The notes beneath the pieces were generated by a model. The model ran no database searches and was not told the origin of the DNA. It saw nothing but the letters and a program-made list of their open reading frames with translations. Both the position numbers and the translations under genes were made by a program. This document shows positions 8,281-16,344 of a DNA stretch of 64,000 nt, piece by piece. Every line of letters starts with the position of its first letter. Within the stretch, counting starts at the first letter, position 1. Location: positions 13,217 through 77,216 of the forward strand of contig NZ_LGKG01000153.1 of assembly GCF_001294335.1 (NCBI RefSeq), read 5' to 3'. The stretch is from Streptomyces chattanoogensis (GTDB lineage: Bacteria; Actinomycetota; Actinomycetes; Streptomycetales; Streptomycetaceae).

Positions 8281-9471
8281 TCAGCGCCGTACGCGGGGCA
8301 TCCCGAGGCCGATCCACGAGATGATCTCGCGCTGGATCTCGTTGTTGCCGCCGCCGAAGGTGAAGATGACGGCGGAGCGGTAGCCGCGCTCCAGTTCGCC
8401 GTGCAGCACCGCGCCCGCCGAGCCCTCCTTCAGCGGTCCGGCGGCGCCGACGATCTCCATCAGCCAGGCGTAGGCGTCCCGCCGGGCCTCGGAGCCGTAG
8501 ACCTTGACCGCGGAGGCGTCCTGCGGGGTGAGCGTGCCCTGCTGGAGCGCGTCGACCATCTGCCAGTTCAGCAGCTTCATCGCCTCCAGTCTGGCGTGGG
8601 TGCGGGCCAGCCGTCCACGCACCCAGCCCAGGTCGATGACCCGGCGGCCGTCGGCGAGCTTGGTGTCCGACGTCCAGCGTTGGACGTCGGACAGCGCACG
8701 GATGGCCATGGTGCCGTGCGCGGCGAGGGTGACCCGTTCGTGGTTGAGCTGGTTGGTGATGATCCGCCAGCCCTTGTTCTCCCGGCCGACGCGGCGGGCG
8801 GCCGGGACGGTGATGTTCTCGTAGTAGCTGGCGGTGGTGTCGTGCGAGGCGAGGGTGTTGATCAGGGTGCAGGAGTAGCCGGGGTCGCTGGTGGGGACCA
8901 GGAGCATGGTGATGCCCTTGTGGGGCGGCGCGTCGGGATCCGTGCGCACCGCCAGCCACACCCAGTCCGCGGTGTCCCCGTTGGTCGTCCAGATCTTCTG
9001 CCCGTTGACGGTGTAGTGCCCGCTCTCCTCGTCGCCTTCCCGTACGGCGCGGGTCCTGAGGGCGGCCAGGTCGGTCCCGGCGTCCGGTTCGCTGTAGCCG
9101 ATCGCGAAGTCGATCTCGCCGGAGAGGATCCGGGGCAGGAAGTAGGCCTTCTGTTCGTCGGTGCCGAACTGCATGATCGTCGGGCCGACGGTGTTCAGCG
9201 CCATCAGCGGCAGCGGTACGCCCGCCTGTGCGGCCTCGTCGAAGAAGATGAACTGCTCCATCGGCGTCATCCCGCGCCCGCCGAACTCCTCGGGCCAGCC
9301 GACGCCGAGCCAGCCGTCGGCGCCGAGGCGTCGTACGGTCTCGCGGTAGAAGCGCTTCTGGGCGGCGGGGTCGGCGTACCGGGCGGAGGAGTGGTCCGGC
9401 ACCAGCTCGGCGAAGTACGTCCGCAGCTCGGCGCGCAGCTGCCGCTGCCCGGGGGTGTATTCGAGGTGCAC
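8281..9471 (-). CDS. acyl-CoA dehydrogenase
   Basis: A 396-residue FAD-dependent acyl-CoA dehydrogenase, catalysing alpha,beta-desaturation of an acyl-CoA. It has the N-terminal helical domain, the middle beta domain with IGYSEPDAGTDLAALRT and KIWTTNGDTADW, and the C-terminal domain with LLNWQM and FGGGNNEIQREIISWIG. It resembles the FadE-type enzymes used on long-chain or steroid side-chain substrates. The GTG at 9471 is chosen because GGAGGGG precedes it and homology begins at HLEYTPGQ; the frame is open for 54 more codons without similarity. It leads an operon with MpaB-like and kinase genes behind a KstR-type box. Bases 8664-8693 inside the gene form a near-perfect palindrome. Confidence 0.92.
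   Translation of the reverse strand: MHLEYTPGQRQLRAELRTYFAELVPDHSSARYADPAAQKRFYRETVRRLGADGWLGVGWPEEFGGRGMTPMEQFIFFDEAAQAGVPLPLMALNTVGPTIMQFGTDEQKAYFLPRILSGEIDFAIGYSEPDAGTDLAALRTRAVREGDEESGHYTVNGQKIWTTNGDTADWVWLAVRTDPDAPPHKGITMLLVPTSDPGYSCTLINTLASHDTTASYYENITVPAARRVGRENKGWRIITNQLNHERVTLAAHGTMAIRALSDVQRWTSDTKLADGRRVIDLGWVRGRLARTHARLEAMKLLNWQMVDALQQGTLTPQDASAVKVYGSEARRDAYAWLMEIVGAAGPLKEGSAGAVLHGELERGYRSAVIFTFGGGNNEIQREIISWIGLGMPRVRR
8664..8693. repeat. intragenic 13-bp inverted repeat, heptad type
   Basis: Arms TGTCCGACGTCCA and TGGACGTCGGACA are perfect complements with a 4-base centre. ACGT occurs at 8670 and 8684, with GCGT at the midpoint, so it follows the 7-base phasing of the dispersed ACGTNNN family. 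It lies within the acyl-CoA dehydrogenase reading frame. Confidence 0.75.
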
Positions 9472-9556
9472 GGCCCCTCCAGTTCGTCCGGTCCGGTCGG
9501 CCGGGACGGGCGCACCCTGATGCTGACGGTCCGTCGGATGCCGGCCGAGGGCACAG

Positions 9557-9570
9557 TAGAACTTGTTCCA
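9557..9570. promoter_or_regulatory. KstR-type operator
   Basis: TAGAACTTGTTCCA fits the published actinobacterial KstR consensus TNNAACNNGTTNNA at every fixed position. It lies 87 bases upstream of the acyl-CoA dehydrogenase start on the minus strand, a normal repressor position. This suggests control by a lipid- or sterol-responsive TetR regulator encoded elsewhere. Confidence 0.6.
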
Positions 9571-9614
9571 GTAATACGGAAGGGGCCGTCCGCGCCGGAC
9601 GGAGCCCATGCCGA

Positions 9615-9653
9615 AGGCCCGGGCCGGAACCATGGCGGTTCCGGCCCGGGCCT
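9615..9653 (-). terminator. strong hairpin terminator
   Basis: Perfect 17-base arms (9615-9631 and 9637-9653) with a 5-base loop lie just past the stop of the SH3-like gene. No T tract is seen, as is usual in Streptomyces terminators. Confidence 0.8.
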
Positions 9654-9666
9654 CGCCGCGGGCCCG

Positions 9667-10155
9667 TCAGCTCCCGGGGCGCTTCGCCGGTGCGCTCGGC
9701 TTGGCGGGCTTGGCCGGCTTGACCGACTTGGCGGGCTTGTCCGGCCTGACCTTGCTGTGGTTGCGCGGCATGTCCTTGCAGAACTTGACGGAGCCGTTGT
9801 TGTTCACATGCTTCGCCGAGATCCAGCTGTCGCGGGTGTCACGGATCAGATACCAGATGCTGTTGCCGTCGATGTTCTGCGCGCGGACCTTGCACTCCAA
9901 GCCGATCCGGGACTGGTGGCGGATGTAGCCCCGGATCAGCGCATCGGTGCTGGGGTCCTGACGCAGGGTCAGGCCATGACTGGCCGTGACGGTGCCGAAC
10001 GGCTTGTCGGCCGCACCCTGGGGCGGCGACGGCGGCGCGGCCTGGGCGGGGGCCGCGGCGAGCAGCGTCGCACCGAGGGTCAGAGCCGCCGTCAGCGCAC
10101 CGGCACCGGCCGCCAGCCGCTTGCCCCGGCCCCCGAAGATATCGGTCGTGGACAT
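9667..10155 (-). CDS. secreted SH3-like domain protein
   Basis: A 162-residue exported protein. Residues 1-40 form a signal peptide (charged start, hydrophobic core, PAQAAPP cleavage region). The middle part, GLTLRQDPSTDALIRGYIRH followed by a conserved cysteine and WYLIRDTRDSWISAKHV, is a bacterial SH3-like fold of the kind that binds peptidoglycan or other wall polymers. Two cysteines could pair outside the cell. The C terminus is a low-complexity K/P/A tail with repeated KPAKP. The gene is single, with a strong terminator behind it and an AT-rich upstream region (10156-10285) holding three TTGCG-like motifs. No enzyme domain is present, so a wall-binding or signalling role is only inferred. 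Confidence 0.8.
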   Translation of the reverse strand: MSTTDIFGGRGKRLAAGAGALTAALTLGATLLAAAPAQAAPPSPPQGAADKPFGTVTASHGLTLRQDPSTDALIRGYIRHQSRIGLECKVRAQNIDGNSIWYLIRDTRDSWISAKHVNNNGSVKFCKDMPRNHSKVRPDKPAKSVKPAKPAKPSAPAKRPGS

Positions 10156-10285
10156 AAGGTTCTCCTGTTCTTGACGCGCAATGCCACCATTGACGCAAAG
10201 CGGACATTACGCATAAATCACAAGAATCAAGCGACGCAACGACGGTCGCGGGGCCGTTCGTATGACGAAATCATGATTCGCTCCG

Positions 10286-10867
10286 TCAGGCCCCCAGGTC
10301 ACCCCAGCCGTCCCGCAGAAGCGCGAAGATCCGGTCCAGCGCCGCCCCCGGGTCCTCGCTGCCGCGCGCCAGCCGGGGCGCGGCCAGCGCGTAGTGCGCC
10401 AGCGCGCGGACCGTCACCTCGTCCGCACCGGCGCCGGTCTCCGCGGCGATCGCCTCGGCCAGGGCCGTCTCATGGCGCATCCACATGCGGTGCGCGTACT
10501 CACCGAGCGCCGGTGTGCCGTCGATCAGCTCCCGGAACCTGCGGAACTCCGGCGCGTCATGGATCTCGAGGAGCACCCCCCGCAGATGCTCGTGCAGCCC
10601 GTCCAGGACCGTCCGGCCCGGCCCGCGGTCCCGTACGGCCGCGACCAGCGCCTCGCCCCGCTCGGTGTCCTGGTCGAAGACCAGCGCCTCTTTGCCGCTG
10701 AAGTGCTTGAACAGGGTGGTCACCGACACATCCGCGGCCTCGGCCACATCCTTGACGCTCACCCGGTCGTAACCGTGCTCCAGAAACAGCCGGAGCGCGG
10801 CATCCGCCAGCGCCTTGCGGGTCTGGGCCTTCTTGCGTTCCCGGCGGCCGGTCGTCGGATGGGTCAT
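10286..10867 (-). CDS. TetR family transcriptional regulator
   Basis: A 193-residue TetR-type repressor. The N-terminal helix-turn-helix (about residues 14-60) reads VSVKDVAEAADVSVTTLFKH, typical of the family, with a downstream ligand-binding domain of normal length. It lies on the same strand 122 bases after the TetX-like monooxygenase gene, so it may regulate it, itself, or both. The sequence just upstream contains AACNNNNNNNGTT symmetry but not the same palindrome as the monooxygenase promoter. The ligand is unknown. Confidence 0.88.
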   Translation of the reverse strand: MTHPTTGRRERKKAQTRKALADAALRLFLEHGYDRVSVKDVAEAADVSVTTLFKHFSGKEALVFDQDTERGEALVAAVRDRGPGRTVLDGLHEHLRGVLLEIHDAPEFRRFRELIDGTPALGEYAHRMWMRHETALAEAIAAETGAGADEVTVRALAHYALAAPRLARGSEDPGAALDRIFALLRDGWGDLGA

Positions 10868-10989
10868 AACGTCAGACTAACTCTCAGGGTTGAGCGGGCC
10901 GGGAAGCGGAGTGGGGCGGGGACGGGCGGCGGGGGCGGTCGGCGGGGAGGTGCTCGGCTCGGTGGGCCTTGGGGAATACCCCCCAGGAC

Positions 10990-12129
10990 CTAACGGCTGT
11001 GCAGATGGCGCAGCGAGCCCTGCGGGGCGTCGGGGGCGATGGCGTTGTCCAGGCCACGGGCGGCACCCTCGGCCGCGCGGGCGGCGCGGGGCAGCATGGC
11101 GGTCTCGTACGCACGCACCGCCTCGTCCAACTCCGCGTGCCGGAGGAGGGATTGGGCGAGTTCACAGCCGTCGAGCATGGCGAGGTTGGCGCCCATGCCG
11201 GAGAACGGTGTCATCAGATGCGCGGCGTCGCCGAGCAGCGTCAGGCCCGGGGTGTGGGTCCAGGAATGGGGTACCGGCAGCGCGTACAGCGGTCGGTTGA
11301 CGAACCCGCCGTCGGCGTCCCGCAGCAGCGCCAGCAGCCGGTCGTCCCAGCCGGTGAAGCGCTTCAGCAGCGCGGCGCGTACGGCCTCGGGGTCGGTGAG
11401 GTTCACACCGTGCTCCAGCGCCCAGTCCTGGGAGCCGCGGAAGGCTGCGTACACGCGGATCCGGCCGCGGCTGTTGCGCTGGGCGATCAGGGCCTTGTTG
11501 TCGTGCGCGGCCATCATGCTGCCGTCGCCGACGAGTTGGGCGACGGCCGGGTGGCGGGTGTCGGCGTCACCGAATCCCGTTTCGACGAAGGTGACACCCG
11601 AATAGTGCGGCGCATGCTCCGAGAGGAGCGGCCGCACCCGGGACCAGGCCCCGTCGGCGCCGATGACCAGGTCGAAGGTCTCGGCCGCGCCGCCGTCGAA
11701 CTCGGCCTTGTGGGAGCCGTCGCCGAGCGGGTGAAGGGTGCGCAGATAGCGGCCCCAGCGGACGGTGCCGGGGGCGAGGGAATCGAGGAGGAGGCGCCGT
11801 AGTTCACCCCGGTCGATCTCGGGATTGCGCTGCTCGCCGGGGGCCGGCCGACGCTGGAAGAGCAGGGTGCCGGTGTGGTCCAGCAGCCGCATCTCCTGGC
11901 CCTCCGGGCGGGCGACGGCGGCGAACTCCTCCTCCAGGCCCGCCGCGCGCAGGGCGGCCTGCCCGGTGTCCTCCTGCATGTCGAGCGTGCCGCCTTGCGG
12001 GCGGTCCTCGGCGTACGCATCGCGGTCGAAGACGGTGACCGGGATGCCGTGCCGCTGGAGGACCCGGGCACAGATGAGGCCGCCGGGCCCGCCACCGATG
12101 ATCGCGATGCGAGGGGTGGTGGAGGTCAT
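10990..12129 (-). CDS. TetX-like FAD-dependent monooxygenase
   Basis: A 379-residue class A flavin monooxygenase. FAD motifs are IAIIGGGPGGLICARVL at the N terminus, the DG-type motif DLVIGADGAWSRVR, and LTLLGDAAHLMTPFSGMGAN near the C terminus. GGTLDMQEDTGQAAL and NPEIDRGELRRLLLDSL closely follow the pattern of the tetracycline-inactivating enzyme TetX, so it belongs to that branch or to related aromatic hydroxylases. The start is the ATG of MTSTTPRIA; an upstream GTG at 12147 would add six residues. The promoter has an inverted repeat, and a divergent iron-uptake operon begins beyond it. The real substrate cannot be decided from sequence. Confidence 0.85.
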   Translation of the reverse strand: MTSTTPRIAIIGGGPGGLICARVLQRHGIPVTVFDRDAYAEDRPQGGTLDMQEDTGQAALRAAGLEEEFAAVARPEGQEMRLLDHTGTLLFQRRPAPGEQRNPEIDRGELRRLLLDSLAPGTVRWGRYLRTLHPLGDGSHKAEFDGGAAETFDLVIGADGAWSRVRPLLSEHAPHYSGVTFVETGFGDADTRHPAVAQLVGDGSMMAAHDNKALIAQRNSRGRIRVYAAFRGSQDWALEHGVNLTDPEAVRAALLKRFTGWDDRLLALLRDADGGFVNRPLYALPVPHSWTHTPGLTLLGDAAHLMTPFSGMGANLAMLDGCELAQSLLRHAELDEAVRAYETAMLPRAARAAEGAARGLDNAIAPDAPQGSLRHLHSR

Positions 12130-12155
12130 GACCCCAGAAAAGCACACTCACTAAG

Positions 12156-12176
12156 AAAGTGCAATCGATACACTTT
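12156..12176. promoter_or_regulatory. inverted repeat in the monooxygenase promoter
   Basis: AAAGTG and CACTTT arms flank a 9-base centre containing ATCGAT. An adjacent CACTAAGAAAGTG element shares one arm. The site lies 27-47 bases upstream of the monooxygenase ATG, where a TetR repressor, perhaps the one at 10286-10867, could bind. No binding evidence exists. Confidence 0.45.
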
Positions 12177-12302
12177 TCCATCCGGATCGGCCGCCGCGGC
12201 GGGCGGCCTCCTGAGGTCGCGAGCCTTCGAAAGACAGGCGGAACCCTCAACCCCCGCCACAAAAGGGACAGTTCTCCGCATCCCCCTCCACCACTTGCAG
12301 GT

Positions 12303-12321
12303 TTAGGTATGCCTAACCTAA
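12303..12321 (+). promoter_or_regulatory. iron box (DmdR/IdeR-type operator)
   Basis: TTAGGTATGCCTAACCTAA matches the 19-base actinobacterial iron-box consensus TTAGGTTAGGCTAACCTAA at 17 of 19 positions. It ends 11 bases before the first codon of the importer operon, so the iron-loaded repressor would block transcription. It could also act on the divergent monooxygenase gene 174 bases away. Confidence 0.9.
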
Positions 12322-12332
12322 TGTAACGACGC

Positions 12333-13379
12333 GTGCCGACGACCAAACCACCTGCCACCGCACCCCCTGTGCCCGGACCGCGCCCCGCCGCGCGCACCTG
12401 GCCGCGTATCCCGCTCTTCGTGGCCGGGCTCTGCGCGCTGGCGGTCTGTGCGGCGCTGAGCCTCGCACTGGGTGCCCGTTCCGTACCGCTGTCCACCGTG
12501 CTCGATGCGCTGTCCGGCACCGCGCACGGGCGGGACGCCATCGTGGTGACGGGCCTTCGGCTGCCGCGGACCCTCATCGGTCTCGCGGCCGGTGCCGCGC
12601 TCGGCGTGGCCGGGGCGGTCGTCCAGGGCATCACCCGTAACCCGCTCGCCTCGCCGACCACGTTGGGCATCAACCACGGTGCCGGATTCGCGGTCGTCCT
12701 CGCCGTCTACGCGCTGCATCTGACCCGCCCCATCGAATACCTCTGGTTCGCCTTCGCGGGCGCCGCGGCGGCCGCGGTGTTCGCCCAGGCGCTGGCCCGG
12801 CGGGCCGGTGACCTCGACCCGGTCCGCCTCGCGCTGGGCGGCACGGTCCTCCAACTCGTCCTGCTCTCCTGGACGTCGACGGTGATGCTGGCCAGCAAGC
12901 GGTCGCTGGACGAGGCCCGGTTCTGGCTGGCCGGTTCGCTGGCCGAACGCCCGCTGTCCGTGCTCTGGCCGGTGCTGCCGGCGCTGCTGATCGGGCTGGT
13001 CGTCGCGGCGGCCATCACGCCGGCGCTCAACGCCCTGGCGCTCGGCGACGATTCGGCGCATGCGCTCGGCGTCCCAGTGTCCCGGATCCGGCTGGCCGGC
13101 GGCCTCGCCGTGGTGCTGCTCGCCGGCTCGGCGGTGGCGGTGGCCGGTCCGCTCTCCTTCATCGGGCTGGCCGCGCCGCATCTCGTACGGCAGCTGTTCC
13201 GCACCTCCGACCACCGGATCCTGGTCCCCGGCTGTCTGATCGCCGGACCGCTGCTGCTGCTCGGCGCCGACATCCTCGGACGCCTCGTCATCCGGCCGTC
13301 GGAGCTCCAGGTCGGCATCATCAGCGCCTTCCTCGGCGCCCCGCTGCTGGCGCTGCTGGCCCGGAAGGTGGCCCGATGA
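12333..13379 (+). CDS. FecCD-type iron-siderophore ABC permease, first subunit
   Basis: A 348-residue inner-membrane permease of the FecCD (BtuC) family, forming half of the channel that imports ferric siderophore. Typical signatures are LRLPRTLIGLAAGAALGVAG, QGITRNPLASPTTLGINHGA and GPLSFIGLAAPHLVRQL. Around ten transmembrane segments are expected. The GTG start has no clear Shine-Dalgarno and lies only 11 bases after the iron box, so a leaderless transcript is plausible. The stop overlaps the next start as ATGA. It is the first gene of a four-gene import operon for the siderophore probably made by the operon at 17004-25277. Confidence 0.92.
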   Translation: MPTTKPPATAPPVPGPRPAARTWPRIPLFVAGLCALAVCAALSLALGARSVPLSTVLDALSGTAHGRDAIVVTGLRLPRTLIGLAAGAALGVAGAVVQGITRNPLASPTTLGINHGAGFAVVLAVYALHLTRPIEYLWFAFAGAAAAAVFAQALARRAGDLDPVRLALGGTVLQLVLLSWTSTVMLASKRSLDEARFWLAGSLAERPLSVLWPVLPALLIGLVVAAAITPALNALALGDDSAHALGVPVSRIRLAGGLAVVLLAGSAVAVAGPLSFIGLAAPHLVRQLFRTSDHRILVPGCLIAGPLLLLGADILGRLVIRPSELQVGIISAFLGAPLLALLARKVAR

Positions 13380-14434
13380 CCGACGTCCTACGTCCTACGA
13401 CGCCCGCGCCGCCGGACGCCGGACGCCCGCGCCGCGACGGCCGCCGCACCCCGCTGCTCGCCCTCGTCACCTCGCTGGTGCTGCTCGCGCTCGTCACGGT
13501 GTCGGTGTCCACCGGCGACATGCCGCTGCCGCCGTTCGATGCGCTCAAGGGGCTGTTCGGGCTGGGTGACAGCGCCACGGTCCTCATCGTCCAGGAGTTC
13601 CGTGCCCCGCGGATGGCCGCCGCGACCGTCGCGGGGACCGGGCTGGGGGTGGCCGGTGCGCTGCTGCAGCGGCTGTTCCGTAATCCGCTCGCCTCCCCGG
13701 ATGTGATGGGGGTGACCGGCGGCGCCTCGTTCGGCGCGGTGGTGATGCTGGCCGCCGGTGCCTCGCAGATGCTGATGCCGCTGGCCGCACTCGGCGGCGG
13801 GCTGCTCGCGGCCGTGCTGCTGGGAGGGCTCGGCTGGCGCTCCGGCGCGAGCGTGACCCGGCTGGTGCTGGTGGGCCTCGCCGTCCAGGCCGGGCTGACC
13901 GCCGCGGTGAACTTCATGGTCGTCAGCTTCCCCACCGAACTCGCGGGCTCCGCCCTGCAGTGGACGACCGGCTCGGTGTACGGACGGACCTGGACCGAGG
14001 TGTGGACCGCGGGCGGTGCGGTGGCCGTGGCGCTGGTCGTCGCGTTCGCGCTGCACCGCCGGCTGGCCGTGCTCGACCTGGGGGACGACTCGGCCGGCGC
14101 GCTCGGGCTGAACACCGATGCGGCCCGCCTCCAGATCCTGGTGACCGCGATCGTGCTGGCCTCGCTGGCCGCCGCGCTCACCGGCCCGGTCGCCTTCGTC
14201 GCGCTGGCCGTGCCGCACATGGTGCGGTTCCTGGCCGGTCCGCCCACCGCCGGAACGCTGGCGCTGTCCGGCCTCGCCGGTGCCGTACTGCTGCTCGCCT
14301 CCGACCTGGTGGCGCAGCATCTGCTGCCGGTCAGCGGGCTGCCGGTCGGGGTGGTCACCGCCACCCTGGGCGCGCCCTGGCTGCTGGTGCTGATGATCCG
14401 TCAGAGCAGTTCCGTGAACAGGAGTGTCCGATGA
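13376..14434 (+). CDS. FecCD-type iron-siderophore ABC permease, second subunit
   Basis: A 352-residue FecCD-family permease, partner of the preceding subunit in a heterodimeric channel. Conserved stretches are RAPRMAAATVAGTGLGVAGA, RLFRNPLASPDVMGVTGGAS and GPVAFVALAVPHMVRFLAGP. It starts within the stop of the first permease (ATGA) and its own stop overlaps the ATPase start, so all are translationally coupled. The first codons contain a heptad pair (ACGTCCT twice, 13383-13396) encoding the variable N terminus, suggesting that part was shaped by the repeat rather than by transporter function. Confidence 0.92.
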   Translation: MTDVLRPTTPAPPDAGRPRRDGRRTPLLALVTSLVLLALVTVSVSTGDMPLPPFDALKGLFGLGDSATVLIVQEFRAPRMAAATVAGTGLGVAGALLQRLFRNPLASPDVMGVTGGASFGAVVMLAAGASQMLMPLAALGGGLLAAVLLGGLGWRSGASVTRLVLVGLAVQAGLTAAVNFMVVSFPTELAGSALQWTTGSVYGRTWTEVWTAGGAVAVALVVAFALHRRLAVLDLGDDSAGALGLNTDAARLQILVTAIVLASLAAALTGPVAFVALAVPHMVRFLAGPPTAGTLALSGLAGAVLLLASDLVAQHLLPVSGLPVGVVTATLGAPWLLVLMIRQSSSVNRSVR

Positions 14435-15264
14435 CCGCCGACCAGCTCTCCGCCGCCGGGAACCAGCTCGCCACGCACGGACTCGATCTGCGCTACGGCG
14501 ACCGGCTGATCGTCGGCGGCCTCGATCTGGTGCTGCCCGGCGGCGCCGTCACCGCCATCGTGGGCCCCAACGCCTGCGGGAAGTCCACCCTGCTGCGGGG
14601 GCTGACCCGGCTGCTGGCGCCGGCCGCGGGCACGGTCACGCTGGACGGCTCCGACATCCACCGGATGTCCGCCAAGGCGCTCGCGCTGCGGATGGGACTG
14701 CTGCCCCAGCAGCCGGTCACCCCGGACGCGATCACCGTCGAGGCACTCGTACGGCTCGGCCGCTATCCGCACCAGAAGCTGCTGACCCCCTGGTCGGCGG
14801 CCGATCAGCGGGCCGTGGACGAGGCACTCGAGCGCACCGGGACCGCCGTACTGCGCGACCAGCCGGTCGACCAGCTCTCGGGAGGGCAGCGGCAGCGCGC
14901 CTGGATCGCCCTGGCACTGGCCCAGGACACCGATCTGCTGCTGCTCGACGAGCCCACCACCTTCCTCGATCTCCGGCACCAGCTCGATGTTCTCGACCTG
15001 GTCGCCGAGTTGCACGCCGAGGCGGGCCGCACCGTGGTGATGGTGCTGCACGACCTCGGGCAGGCCGCCCGGTACGCGGATCACCTCGTGGTCCTCAAGG
15101 ACGGGCAGCTCGCGTCCGCCGGGGCCCCGGCCGACGTGCTCGACGCGGAGCTGGTCAAGTCCGTGTTCGACGTGGACTGCCGGGTGATCCCCGATCCCGA
15201 GACGGGCACTCCGCTGGTCATTCCCAAGGCCGGCGCGAAACGGCCCACCGCCGTGAGCGCCTGA
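14431..15264 (+). CDS. iron-siderophore ABC transporter ATP-binding protein
   Basis: A 277-residue cytoplasmic ATPase of the FepC/FhuC type that powers ferric siderophore import. Walker A is GPNACGKST (alanine instead of the usual glycine, tolerated in the family), the signature is LSGGQRQRAW, Walker B is LLLLDEPTTFLD, and the H-loop histidine is in VMVLHDLGQAARYAD. The start ATG overlaps the preceding stop; GGAG lies ten bases upstream. The frame is open further upstream but only as a shadow of the permease gene. A 63-base gap separates it from the binding lipoprotein gene. Confidence 0.94.
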   Translation: MTADQLSAAGNQLATHGLDLRYGDRLIVGGLDLVLPGGAVTAIVGPNACGKSTLLRGLTRLLAPAAGTVTLDGSDIHRMSAKALALRMGLLPQQPVTPDAITVEALVRLGRYPHQKLLTPWSAADQRAVDEALERTGTAVLRDQPVDQLSGGQRQRAWIALALAQDTDLLLLDEPTTFLDLRHQLDVLDLVAELHAEAGRTVVMVLHDLGQAARYADHLVVLKDGQLASAGAPADVLDAELVKSVFDVDCRVIPDPETGTPLVIPKAGAKRPTAVSA

Positions 15265-15327
15265 CCCCACCGCACCCCCCACCTGCATTCACCTTTCCGC
15301 TCCGCCCCCTAAGGAAGTCCGAGCCTC

Positions 15328-16344
15328 ATGTTCACCAGACCCACTTCACGCAGCGTCCGCCGGCTGCCGGCCGCACTGCTCACCGTCGTCCTGGGCACCG
15401 CCGTGCTCAGCGCCTGCGGGGGCGACAAGTCCCCGGCGGACGACTCGGCGAAGGGCAGCGCCGGCGCCGGTTTCCCCCGCACCGTGAAGAGCGCCCTCGG
15501 CGGCGATGTGACGATTCCCGCCAAGCCCAAGCGCGTTGTCGTCCTGGACACCGGCGAGCTCGACGACGTCACCACGCTCGGCGTCAAGCCGGTCGGCGCG
15601 GTCTCCCCGCACATGAAGACCGAGGGCGGTTTCCCCGCGTACCTCAAGGACGAGATCGGCGGCGTCAAGGACGTCGGCCCGCTGCTCGAGCCCAACCTCG
15701 AGAAGATCATCGCGCTGAAGCCCGATCTGATCCTGTCCTCCAAGGTCCGGCACGAGAAGATCTACGACAAGCTCAAGAGCATCGCGCCGACTGTCTTCAC
15801 CGAGACCACCGGCGGCCCCTGGAAGGCCAATCTGAAGGTCCATGCCAAGGCCCTGGGCCTGGAGAAGCAGGCCGACAAGAAGCTGAAGGAGTACGAGCAG
15901 CGGGCCAAGGCGCTGGGCGAGGCGATCAAGAAGAAGTACCACGGCAAGATGCCGTCGGCCTCCGTGGTCCGCTTTGTCGCCGGTCCGACCCGCCTGTACC
16001 AGAAGTCCTCCTACAGCGGCGTCGTCCTGGACGACATCGGCCTGGCCCGCCCGAAGTCGCAGAGCTCCACGAGCCCGGACAAGACCATGCTCGACGTCAG
16101 CCCGGAGCAGATCGACCAGGCCCAGGCCGACCTGATCTTCGTGACCGCCGCGGACGACCCGGACAGGACCCAGAAGAAGGACGTCACGTCCAACCCGGTC
16201 TGGAAGGCGCTGCCCGCCGTCAAGGACCACAAGGTCTTCGAGGTCCCGGACGAGACCTGGATGTCCGGCATCGGCATCCAGGCCGCCGAGCACATGCTCG
16301 CCGACGTGGCGAAGGCCACCGGCGTGACGCTGCCGAAGGCCTGA
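15328..16344 (+). CDS. iron-siderophore substrate-binding lipoprotein
   Basis: A 338-residue surface lipoprotein of the FepB/FhuD (periplasmic binding protein type III) family that captures ferric siderophore and hands it to the two permeases. The lipobox LSAC places the lipidated cysteine at residue 30. The two lobes are joined by a long helix rich in lysine and glutamate, as expected. Conserved parts include VVVLDTGELDDVTTLGVKPV and the final helix AAEHMLADVAKATG. AAGGAAG precedes the ATG. The stop codon lies inside the first unit of a 3 x 14 base repeat. Being last in an iron-box operon next to a siderophore biosynthesis operon implies it binds that product. Confidence 0.92.
   Translation: MFTRPTSRSVRRLPAALLTVVLGTAVLSACGGDKSPADDSAKGSAGAGFPRTVKSALGGDVTIPAKPKRVVVLDTGELDDVTTLGVKPVGAVSPHMKTEGGFPAYLKDEIGGVKDVGPLLEPNLEKIIALKPDLILSSKVRHEKIYDKLKSIAPTVFTETTGGPWKANLKVHAKALGLEKQADKKLKEYEQRAKALGEAIKKKYHGKMPSASVVRFVAGPTRLYQKSSYSGVVLDDIGLARPKSQSSTSPDKTMLDVSPEQIDQAQADLIFVTAADDPDRTQKKDVTSNPVWKALPAVKDHKVFEVPDETWMSGIGIQAAEHMLADVAKATGVTLPKA

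Noticed and set aside
5354..8959. Kinase start far upstream, giving a 1201-residue protein
   Set aside because: The extra N-terminal part is antisense or out-of-frame sequence of the MpaB and acyl-CoA dehydrogenase genes; the kinase domain starts at MAEDRLIQGRY.
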